A DNA stretch of 6,204 nucleotides from Flavobacteriales bacterium (GTDB lineage Bacteria > Bacteroidota > Bacteroidia > Flavobacteriales_D > Sanyastnellaceae), in contig CANGVZ010000136.1 in the NCBI GenBank assembly GCA_947457285.1, positions 1 through 6,204 of the forward strand, given 5' to 3'. Each line of letters starts with the position of its first letter. Positions within the stretch are counted from its first letter, which is position 1. The notes below the pieces were generated by a model. The model was not told the DNA's origin and made no database searches. It worked only from the letters and a program-made list of their open reading frames with translations. Made by a program: the position numbers and the translations under genes. Shown here in pieces: positions 1-6,204 of the stretch.

Positions 1-28
1 ATTGGCTAAGTCACTCAAAAATACTTGT

Positions 29-36
29 TTACTTTG
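29..36 (+). promoter_or_regulatory. possible Bacteroidota -7 promoter element of the surface-protein gene
   Basis: TTACTTTG at 29-36 matches seven of eight positions of the Bacteroidota sigma-A -7 consensus TAnnTTTG. It would start transcription near base 40, leaving a leader of about 25 bases before the ATG at 67. A -33 TTG exists only at 2-4, slightly too far upstream for the usual spacing, so support is weak. No Shine-Dalgarno sequence lies before the ATG, as is normal in this phylum. The remainder of 1-66 shows nothing else I can identify. Confidence 0.25.
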
Positions 37-66
37 TCCATATACTTACCCTAACCTTGATTTTCC

Positions 67-3000
67 ATGAGAGTTAAATCTTTCGGGCTGGTTCTTTTTA
101 TCAGCCTTCTATCCAACCTCGTGATCGCTCAAACCATTTGTTATCCAGCGTTCACCAACATTCCAAACAGTATCAGCGCAGACTGTTCGCAGACCACACC
201 AGAATTGGGTTTTGCTGAGGCAGCCTCTTCATGTTGCGAAGGCAGCACCATCGTGACCTCCGCAAATGTGCATACGGGTGGCGCCACCAATAGCTGCGCT
301 ATCAACACGGCCTTCGGTCCTGGCCAAGACTGGGCATTCTGGCTTCCTGGTGTCAATCCAGCCAGCGTCGTTTGGTTATTTGATGGCCCTGCTACCATGG
401 TCGAATATGATGACAACAAAGCCCTGATCTCTGGTCACATCTATAGTGCCGCCAATCCCACTCAAGGCTTTGATGTGTTCATCATTCTCAACAACAAAAG
501 AAACTGGGAGGAATGGTCTGCATTAAACAGAGGATATAAGGACGATCTCAACCTCGCTGGCAGCCAATACACCAACTGGAATTATTATGAAATGGAGGAT
601 GGCTTTTGTTATCTCCAAGGAACAGGATCGCTCGAGGGAAGTCACTTGCAACTAACCCCAAAACCATCCAACTATTATTTCGGATTTCAGGTCGGAAATG
701 CCGCGAATAATAAAAATGCCAACTATGGCATCAGCGGCTGGTTTTATTACAATGGTTTTCTAAACGGCAATAGTATTAGTGGTCACGGCGACATTAATGC
801 AGACCTCGCCTGCCAAGCCATCAGCGATGATTGTGGAAGCGATTCATATACTCGATACTTCCGCGCTTCCAATGAATGTGGATTGAGCACTTACGCCTCA
901 CAAACATGGAGCTCGGTTGATTCTACAGCGCCCTCTTTTGAGAATTTTCAAACTGCAATAACCTCCACCTGCGAAGAGCTAGATGGTATTGCTGTAGCTG
1001 CCATTGACGATTGCTCCAGCGTCACCGTTAGTTTTGTAGATAATATTCTCGAGCCTGGCTGCAATGGCCTCATCGAACGCACCTATACTGCCACGGATGG
1101 TTGCGGCAATCAAAGCTCTGCTATCATGCTCATTGATCTACAAAGCAACGAACCTCTCGCTTTTGTTAATTTTCCAGATGACATTCAAGTAGAATGCAAT
1201 CAATATAATTCTAACATTAGTCCTGGATTTACATTCACTTCGGGTTGCGGAAACGTGGTTCTTACGCTGGACGAACAGATCATCACAGGCTCATGTGCAA
1301 ACAATTTTACGGTAGTGCGCCTTTACACCATTACCGATGCGTGTGGCATTTCTGTGAGCCAAGCCTGGACCATCAACGTTGTAGACACCTCAGCCCCTAC
1401 TCTATTCAACATTCCTGAAGACATCACCATTTCTTGCGGTGATCCGATAAGCATTCCAGAAGTGTTTGCTACCGATATCTGCTCGGGTTTAGCCAACGTA
1501 AGCCTTGCAGCTCAAACAATAGACACTGATTGCGGATATCTGTTCATTCGCACATGGATAGCCACGGATGCGTGCGGCAATACCTCTGAGGCTTCACAAA
1601 CCATCACTGTCATTGACAACACGCCTCCTTTCTTTACAAGCATTCCCGAACCAGGAACCTTTACATGTGATATTGAAAATACAGAGGTCATTCTCCCCGC
1701 CGCAGATGACGCGTGTTCAGAGGTTACTGTGACGTACTCAGACCAAGTAATCGCCACTAGCTGCACCGAAATCATTCAAAGAACTTTCACTGCCACAGAC
1801 GCATGTGGCAATTCAACCTCAATAATGATTGAATTGACTTATGGTGATTTCGAAGCACCCATATTTGATGAAGTACCATCAGAAATTAGTCTTGAATGTG
1901 GATCCATCATCAATTTCGAACCTGCCGTGACCGACAACTGCTCTGACTTTGTGGTGACCTTCATAGATAGTCCAATTATGTCATGTGCCAACAGCTTTAT
2001 TCGCACTTACACCGCTGCAGATGCTTGCGGTAATACATCTGAGGCAAGTGTTACATTTAATTTCATTGACAATACTCCTCCACAACTCAGTGCGGCGCCA
2101 TCAGACATTGAATTATCCTGCGGACAGCCTGAGCCAGAAGTTGTTACTCCCCTATTTTTTGATAGTTGTTCTGAAGTATCCGTGGGAAGACTTGAGGATT
2201 TATTCATCTCATCCGGTTGCGAAGGAAGCTACCAAATCGTGAGAAGATGGTTGGCTCTCGACGCATGCGGAAACACTGCCGAATTCAGTCAAAACATTTT
2301 CTACATCGACAACGAAGGTCCTGTGTTCAATGAAATAGAAGCCAATATTGAAGTAGAGTGTGGTGAAGACATTCCTACTCCACTTATCGTTGCTGAAGAC
2401 TTTTGTTCTGGCTTAGTAGAGAACATAGAATTTGAAGAAGTAGAATTGGACCTTCCATGTGGAAGTCAAATCGTTCGAACCTGGACGGCAACTGACGCTT
2501 GTGGTAATTCAAGTACCATGAGTCAGACAATTAGCATTGTGGACACACAAGGACCCATTTTTGATTTTTACCCAGAAAATATCACTATCTCATGTGATGC
2601 CCCGATTCCCCCAGCTGCACAGCTCATTGGTATTGATGTTTGTGCAGGCGAAGTGGAAGTTTTTGTGACTGAATTATTCAGCCCGGGTAGTTGTGACGGA
2701 TCGACTACATTGACACGCATATTCAGAGCGTTTGATGACTGTGGCAATACAGGAATCTATGCACAAATAATTACCATCATCGATACTGAAGCACCTCAAT
2801 TTATCGAGCCACAGCCCATTATTGAAGTAACGTGCAACAACGTGCAACAGCCAGCCATTTTTGTCGAAGATAATTGTTCTGATTTCGAGCTATTCTTCGA
2901 AGACAATACCATTGTTCCAGGCTGTGGTGGCATAATTGAGCGTACCTATACTGCGACGGATGCTTGTGGTAATACGAACCAGTTCGTGCAACTTGTTCAG

Positions 3001-3753
3001 TTGATTGATGAAATTCCTCCCGTGCTTCAAAATCTTCCACCTGCCGAACTCACTATCGAGTGTGGTACTCCCGTTCCTGATGTATTCCTTTTTGCTCAGG
3101 ACAATTGTAGTGGAATTACTCCAATAGGATTGCAAGCTAATACCGTTGTAGAAGGCTGCAATACTATATTCACGAGAACCTGGTTCTCGGTGGATGGTTG
3201 CGGCAACTCAAGTCAATTCACTCAAACCATTACCATTGTTGATACGACAGCACCTGTATTGAGCCAAACTCCAGAAGATATTACCATCGCCTGCGACGGC
3301 AATCTGCCGCCCGTTCCTCAAATCACCGCCAATGATGGATGTACCGGTAGCTTGGTTGTGTCCTTCCAAGAAGAAACAATTGGTGTTAGTCTTTGTCCTC
3401 AAATCGTGAGAACATGGACTGCCACAGACTGCTCAGGAAATCAAGTAACCCATTCACAGACCATTACCCTATCGGATGAGGCTGGCAATGGATTTAATGA
3501 GCCAGTCTTTAGGGTAATAAACACTGCTTCCACCTTACTATCCGTGAGTTGGCTTGCGCCAGCGGCTGAACAGGTTAAAATTTCAATTTATAACCTCGCA
3601 GGTCAGGAAATATTCCCCATGTTTGAAGGTATGATTTATGGCGGAATCCATTATAATATTCCATTCGACACATCTGTGTTATCGACGGGAATCTATATAG
3701 TTCGCGCTACCTCAGAGAATTATAGCTTCTCAGAAAAGATCATAATACGCTAA
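67..3753 (+). CDS. secreted HYR/Ig-like repeat surface protein with T9SS type A sorting domain
   Basis: This gene encodes a 1228-residue exported protein, probably a cell-surface or released adhesin-like protein; its ligand cannot be told from sequence. Residues 1-21 form a signal peptide with basic R2 and K4, a hydrophobic core and likely cleavage after A21 (VIA/QT). Residues 29-290 look like one HYR-like repeat interrupted by a separate domain at about 79-248. Residues 290-1138 hold eleven further repeats of 74-80 residues. Most repeats carry a CG near the start, a DxCS, a third Cys, then RTW/Y-TATDACGN and a closing (I/V)D-TxxP. Residues 1148-1228 resemble the T9SS type A C-terminal domain (TIGR04183 family), so the inferred route is Sec across the inner membrane and T9SS across the outer membrane. 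The ATG at 67 is chosen because the signal peptide follows at once. The frame is intact. The protein is acidic and has no lysine from residue 217 to 1170. Export and repeat family are well supported; adhesion is inference. Confidence 0.93.
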   Translation: MRVKSFGLVLFISLLSNLVIAQTICYPAFTNIPNSISADCSQTTPELGFAEAASSCCEGSTIVTSANVHTGGATNSCAINTAFGPGQDWAFWLPGVNPASVVWLFDGPATMVEYDDNKALISGHIYSAANPTQGFDVFIILNNKRNWEEWSALNRGYKDDLNLAGSQYTNWNYYEMEDGFCYLQGTGSLEGSHLQLTPKPSNYYFGFQVGNAANNKNANYGISGWFYYNGFLNGNSISGHGDINADLACQAISDDCGSDSYTRYFRASNECGLSTYASQTWSSVDSTAPSFENFQTAITSTCEELDGIAVAAIDDCSSVTVSFVDNILEPGCNGLIERTYTATDGCGNQSSAIMLIDLQSNEPLAFVNFPDDIQVECNQYNSNISPGFTFTSGCGNVVLTLDEQIITGSCANNFTVVRLYTITDACGISVSQAWTINVVDTSAPTLFNIPEDITISCGDPISIPEVFATDICSGLANVSLAAQTIDTDCGYLFIRTWIATDACGNTSEASQTITVIDNTPPFFTSIPEPGTFTCDIENTEVILPAADDACSEVTVTYSDQVIATSCTEIIQRTFTATDACGNSTSIMIELTYGDFEAPIFDEVPSEISLECGSIINFEPAVTDNCSDFVVTFIDSPIMSCANSFIRTYTAADACGNTSEASVTFNFIDNTPPQLSAAPSDIELSCGQPEPEVVTPLFFDSCSEVSVGRLEDLFISSGCEGSYQIVRRWLALDACGNTAEFSQNIFYIDNEGPVFNEIEANIEVECGEDIPTPLIVAEDFCSGLVENIEFEEVELDLPCGSQIVRTWTATDACGNSSTMSQTISIVDTQGPIFDFYPENITISCDAPIPPAAQLIGIDVCAGEVEVFVTELFSPGSCDGSTTLTRIFRAFDDCGNTGIYAQIITIIDTEAPQFIEPQPIIEVTCNNVQQPAIFVEDNCSDFELFFEDNTIVPGCGGIIERTYTATDACGNTNQFVQLVQLIDEIPPVLQNLPPAELTIECGTPVPDVFLFAQDNCSGITPIGLQANTVVEGCNTIFTRTWFSVDGCGNSSQFTQTITIVDTTAPVLSQTPEDITIACDGNLPPVPQITANDGCTGSLVVSFQEETIGVSLCPQIVRTWTATDCSGNQVTHSQTITLSDEAGNGFNEPVFRVINTASTLLSVSWLAPAAEQVKISIYNLAGQEIFPMFEGMIYGGIHYNIPFDTSVLSTGIYIVRATSENYSFSEKIIIR
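301..810 (+). other. domain of about 170 residues inserted within the first HYR-like repeat
   Basis: Residues about 79-248 do not follow the repeat pattern. They are rich in aromatic residues and glycine, with segments such as GFDVFIILNNKRNWEEWS (134-151), SNYYFGFQVGNAANN (201-215) and GISGWFYYNG (221-230). The segment has five lysines (118, 144, 158, 199, 216), whereas the repeats have none. Just before it the sequence reads like the opening of a repeat (FTNIP at 29-33, Cys40, Cys56). Just after it the sequence reads like the closing half (DCG at 255-257, RYFRASNECG at 263-272, SVDSTAP at 283-289). I recall similar segments beside such repeats in other Bacteroidota surface proteins, but I cannot attach a family name or function. 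The borders are approximate. Confidence 0.6.
934..3480 (+). repeat. eleven tandem HYR-like repeats of about 77 codons each
   Basis: The signature Cys of the DACGN motif falls at residues 346, 426, 503, 580, 654, 734, 812, 892, 967, 1045 and 1122. An earlier one at 271 belongs to the split first repeat. Spacings are 74-80 residues, about 231 bases on average. Most units carry four cysteines (near the start, in DxCS, about 14-16 residues before the signature, and in the signature), enough for two disulfides in an oxidising extracellular setting. The last unit has DCSGN in place of DACGN, shifting its Cys by one. Units are clearly diverged at the DNA level, so this is an old array rather than a recent expansion. 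The fold assignment, HYR-like immunoglobulin-type beta sandwich, rests on the TATDACGN and DTTAP pattern. Confidence 0.85.
3508..3750 (+). other. T9SS type A C-terminal sorting domain
   Basis: Residues 1148-1228 follow the last repeat with almost no linker. They show the features of this family: a hydrophobic strand with VKISIYNLAGQEI (1170-1182), a central region ending in LSTGIYIVRA, and a terminal basic-hydrophobic strand EKIIIR. In known T9SS substrates this domain directs passage through the outer membrane and is then removed, with the protein released or attached to the surface. Lysine returns here (K1171, K1224) after 954 lysine-free residues, which marks a module boundary. Confidence 0.85.
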
Positions 3754-3769
3754 CGAATAAATTTCGTTA
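3751..3769 (+). repeat. small hairpin at the stop codon
   Basis: TAACGAA (3751-3757) and TTCGTTA (3763-3769) are perfect 7-base inverted arms around a 5-base loop, starting on the TAA stop codon. The stem is AT-rich and no T-run follows, so it is a poor terminator on its own. It may protect the mRNA 3' end or be chance. CGAATAA at 3754-3760 could alternatively pair with TTATTCG at 3782-3788, so two folds compete. Confidence 0.35.
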
Positions 3770-3787
3770 AGCACTTATAAATTATTC

Positions 3788-3843
3788 GTTTCGCGTTCCA
3801 AGGTCTGTCTTAATTTGCAGCCATGGAACGCGAAACTTTTTTT
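3788..3843 (+). terminator. intrinsic terminator-like hairpin overlapping the priA start
   Basis: GTTTCGCGTTCCA (3788-3800) and TGGAACGCGAAAC (3824-3836) are perfect 13-base inverted arms. The stem can continue inward past an A-A mismatch (3801/3823): G3802-C3822, G3803-C3821, a bulged T3804, C3805-G3820, T3806-A3819, G3807-C3818 and a T3808-G3817 wobble. This leaves an 8-base loop at 3809-3816. Seven T residues follow the stem directly (3837-3843). This is the classic form of a Rho-independent terminator for + strand transcription, 34 bases past the stop of the surface-protein gene. The minus-strand side has no T-run, so it would work one way only. Its 3' arm and T-run also encode priA residues 1-7. 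It could instead, or also, hide the priA start codon in mRNA or act as a protein-binding palindrome. Confidence 0.7.
3810..3817 (+). promoter_or_regulatory. possible -7 promoter element of priA, inside the hairpin loop
   Basis: TTAATTTG matches seven of eight positions of the Bacteroidota -7 consensus TAnnTTTG. It lies in and beside the loop of the hairpin. A -33 element is not clear; TTTCG at 3789-3793 is the nearest candidate. Transcription from here would start close to the ATG at 3823, giving an almost leaderless mRNA. The match is short and AT-rich sequence gives such matches easily, so confidence is low. Confidence 0.22.
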
Positions 3844-6204
3844 GCAGATATCATATTACCGCTCGCCTTGCCGCGCGTACTGACTTATCGCGTTCCAAAA
3901 GTGCTTAGTGAGTATGTAGCGATCGGACAGCGTGTAGTGGTGCCGATAGGAAAACACAAGCGCTACACAGGCATTATCCAAAACATTCATACAACAGTAC
4001 CTTCTGGATATGAAGCGCGATATTTAGAGGAAATTCTCGACGAGCAACCTCTGATTCATCCCGTGCAGCTCGAACTCTGGAAGTGGATTGCTTCTTATTA
4101 CTGTTGCACGCTCGGTGAGGTAATGAATGCGGCTCTTCCAGGTGGACTCAAACTTTCGAGTGAAACAAAGTTTGTATTGATTGAAAATGTCACCGATGCT
4201 TTTGAGCTTTCTGAAAAAGAACACCTCATCATTGAAGGATTGAAGAATAACGGTGCGTTGACTTTGGACGAAATCAATGCACTTCTTGAAACAAAAAATT
4301 CTAGGAAGATTATTAAATCTTTACTTGACAAAAGAATACTCGGTGCTGAAGATGAAATAAAAGAGCGATTCAAACCTCGAACAGCCGATTTCATTAGCCT
4401 TTCAGAACATTATATTCAGGAAAATAATTTGAAACAACTTTTTTCTGAATTAGAAAAAAAGAATTCGCATAAGCTTTCAGAAGTACTCATGGTCTTTTTA
4501 CAGATGAGTAATTATGACGAAGGAAAGGCCCATGAAGTAGATAGATTAAAACTCCAAAATGCCACTAAATCTACAGCAGCAAATATTCAATCGCTTGTAA
4601 AAAAAGGAGTCTTTCAAATACGCACGGTAGAGGTTGGACGATTGGAAGCGCATTTATTGGCGAGTGAAAAAGCGAAGCCACTCTCACCAGCGCAGCAGCA
4701 GTCATTGAATGAAATAGAAGATTCTTTTTTGGAAAAAGATGTGGTATTGCTTGATGGTGTGACGTCGAGTGGCAAGACAGAAGTTTATATTCATCTTATT
4801 GAAAAATATTTAGCGCTGAATCAACAAGTGTTGTTTCTACTACCTGAAATAGCATTGACGACGCAAATCATACATCGACTTCGCAAACATTTTGGCAAAC
4901 GTGTCGGCATCTATCATAGCGGATATAGCGACAACGAGCGAACAGAAGTTTGGAATAAAGTACTTGCGGCAAGTCCAGGAGAATGCGATGTGATCTTGGG
5001 TGCGCGTTCTTCATTATTTCTTCCCTTCAACAGACTGGGATTGGTAATAGTGGATGAAGAACATGAGAATAGTTTTAAGCAATATGATCCAGCACCTCGC
5101 TATCATGCCCGTGATACGGCTATAGTACTTGCCTCATTATTCAAAGCAAAAGTATTGTTAGGTTCTGCCACACCCGCGATCGAAACTACTTGGAATGCCG
5201 AGCAGAAAAAATTTGGATGGGTTAAATTGACGGAGCGTTATGGCGGCATATCGCTACCGCTCATTGAGATGGCAGATTTGAGAAGTGGGATGAAGCAAAA
5301 AACCATGCAGGGAACATTTACACCTGTGTTGGTCGAAGCCATGAGCACCGCGCTGGCAGCGGGAGAGCAGATTATATTGTTTCAAAATAGACGTGGCTAT
5401 ACACCTCTTTGGCAATGTCATAGTTGTGGATGGATTCCGCAATGCACGCGATGTGATGTGAGTCTTACCTATCATAAAAATGTACATCAACTGAAGTGTC
5501 ATTATTGCGGTTATAAAACAGATCCACCAAAAGGATGCAATGCGTGTGGAAGTACCGATTTGAAGATGCTAGGATTTGGAACTGAAAAAATAGAAGAAGA
5601 CATTCAAACGATCTTTCCAGAAGTAGTAGTGCAGCGAATGGATTTGGACACTACGAGAAATAAAAACAGTTATCAAAAAATCATTCAGGATTTTGAAGTT
5701 GGAAAAATTCAAATTCTTGTCGGCACACAGATGGTGACGAAAGGATTGGACTTTGACAATGTATCATTGGTGGGAATTTTGAATGCGGATAAAATGATGA
5801 ATTTTCCTGACTACAGAAGTTTGGAACGCAGTTATCAATTGATGATGCAAGTAGCGGGAAGGGCTGGCAGACGCGGCAAACAGGGTAAGGTAATTATTCA
5901 GACATACAATCCATCTCATTGGCTTTTTGATTTGGTTAAAAATGCAAACTATCAAGGATTGTATTTTAGAGAGTTGGAAGAGCGCAAGCAATTTGGATAT
6001 CCGCCCTACATCCGCATGATTAAAATTTTAATCAAGCACAAAGAAGACAATATCTGCGAAGCCGCAGCCCACGAAGCTTCCAAAGCATTGAATGCTGTAG
6101 CCGGACCATACATTCTCGGACCAGAACGACCTTACATTCCCAAAATCAATAATTATTATTTGCGACAAATAATAGTAAAACAGTTGCGCAACACCGAGCT
6201 CCAC
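3823..6204 (+). CDS. priA: primosomal protein N' PriA, replication restart helicase (3' end cut by window)
   Basis: PriA is a cytoplasmic superfamily 2 DNA helicase that recognises abandoned replication forks and starts reloading of the replicative helicase. Residues 1 to about 110 are the 3'-DNA-end binding domain (ADIILPLALPRVLTYRVP at 8-25). About 115-290 is a long, poorly conserved winged-helix region. Helicase motifs follow: Walker A GVTSSGKT (312-319), GARSSLFLPF (393-402), DEEH (411-414) with the aromatic-rich loop to R430, GSATP (447-451), GTQMVTKGLDF (634-644) and QVAGRAGR (676-683). Eight zinc-binding cysteines lie at 532, 535, 541, 544, 559, 562, 572 and 575, with the same spacing I recall for E. 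coli PriA. The C-terminal domain starts near ERKQFGYPPY (720-729). The frame is open for 794 codons to the last base; from E. coli PriA, roughly 30 codons are missing. The start is fixed: an in-frame TAA lies at 3811-3813 and the next ATG is codon 101. There is no Shine-Dalgarno sequence. All catalytic motifs are intact, so it should be functional. Confidence 0.97.
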   Translation, partial: MERETFFADIILPLALPRVLTYRVPKVLSEYVAIGQRVVVPIGKHKRYTGIIQNIHTTVPSGYEARYLEEILDEQPLIHPVQLELWKWIASYYCCTLGEVMNAALPGGLKLSSETKFVLIENVTDAFELSEKEHLIIEGLKNNGALTLDEINALLETKNSRKIIKSLLDKRILGAEDEIKERFKPRTADFISLSEHYIQENNLKQLFSELEKKNSHKLSEVLMVFLQMSNYDEGKAHEVDRLKLQNATKSTAANIQSLVKKGVFQIRTVEVGRLEAHLLASEKAKPLSPAQQQSLNEIEDSFLEKDVVLLDGVTSSGKTEVYIHLIEKYLALNQQVLFLLPEIALTTQIIHRLRKHFGKRVGIYHSGYSDNERTEVWNKVLAASPGECDVILGARSSLFLPFNRLGLVIVDEEHENSFKQYDPAPRYHARDTAIVLASLFKAKVLLGSATPAIETTWNAEQKKFGWVKLTERYGGISLPLIEMADLRSGMKQKTMQGTFTPVLVEAMSTALAAGEQIILFQNRRGYTPLWQCHSCGWIPQCTRCDVSLTYHKNVHQLKCHYCGYKTDPPKGCNACGSTDLKMLGFGTEKIEEDIQTIFPEVVVQRMDLDTTRNKNSYQKIIQDFEVGKIQILVGTQMVTKGLDFDNVSLVGILNADKMMNFPDYRSLERSYQLMMQVAGRAGRRGKQGKVIIQTYNPSHWLFDLVKNANYQGLYFRELEERKQFGYPPYIRMIKILIKHKEDNICEAAAHEASKALNAVAGPYILGPERPYIPKINNYYLRQIIVKQLRNTELH

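Noticed and set aside
1..66. End of an upstream gene (in-frame TAA at 7-9)
   Set aside because: Only two codons precede it in the window, so nothing can be concluded.
141..3402. Several open frames of 64-92 codons on the minus strand, and one in another plus-strand frame (1985-2242), within the surface-protein gene
   Set aside because: They lie wholly inside a clear coding frame with a signal peptide, repeats and a sorting domain. Several are antisense images of the repeated DACGN region. None shows a domain, signal or start context of its own.
934..3480. The regular spacing of about 231 bases as a possible CRISPR or DNA-level satellite
   Set aside because: Period and divergence match protein repeats of about 77 residues. 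There are no short identical direct repeats with unique spacers.
5416..5550. Cysteine-rich stretch as a possible insertion or separate zinc-finger gene
   Set aside because: It is the normal zinc-binding module inside PriA, with the expected eight cysteines and spacing, in frame with the helicase lobes.
4024..5991. Minus-strand open frames of 66-98 codons within priA
   Set aside because: PriA motifs run continuously on the plus strand through these intervals. The minus-strand products show no recognisable features.
1..6204. A previously undescribed defence, mobile or biosynthetic system
   Set aside because: Both genes belong to recognisable families, and the window holds no nuclease, transposase, recombinase, toxin pair or RNA element that I can see.

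Overview
The window most likely comes from a member of the phylum Bacteroidota. The first gene ends in a type IX secretion (T9SS) sorting domain, a system essentially restricted to that phylum. Neither gene has a purine-rich Shine-Dalgarno sequence. The PriA protein carries the long winged-helix region usual in this group. The base composition is moderately AT-rich. Genus cannot be assigned from this sequence.

Layout, all on the + strand: (1) 1-66 is a short upstream region with at most a weak promoter-like element. (2) 67-3753 is one intact gene for a large secreted, cysteine-rich surface protein of 1228 residues. It has a signal peptide, a first HYR/Ig-like repeat that appears to be split by an inserted domain of about 170 residues, eleven further HYR-like repeats of about 77 residues, and a C-terminal T9SS sorting domain. 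(3) 3754-3822 is a 69-base gap with a weak hairpin at the stop codon and the left part of a strong hairpin. (4) 3823-6204 is priA, the primosomal replication-restart helicase, with 794 codons open to the window edge and probably only its last few tens of codons missing.

The two genes have unrelated jobs: an exported, probably adhesive, surface protein and a housekeeping DNA helicase. They share a strand but are probably separate transcription units. The most notable feature is their junction. A perfect 13-bp inverted repeat, extendable to an imperfect stem of about 19 bp and followed by seven T residues, looks like an intrinsic terminator for the surface-protein gene. Its 3' arm and T-run are the first seven codons of priA. 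Nothing in the window points to a defence system, mobile element, RNA gene or CRISPR array.
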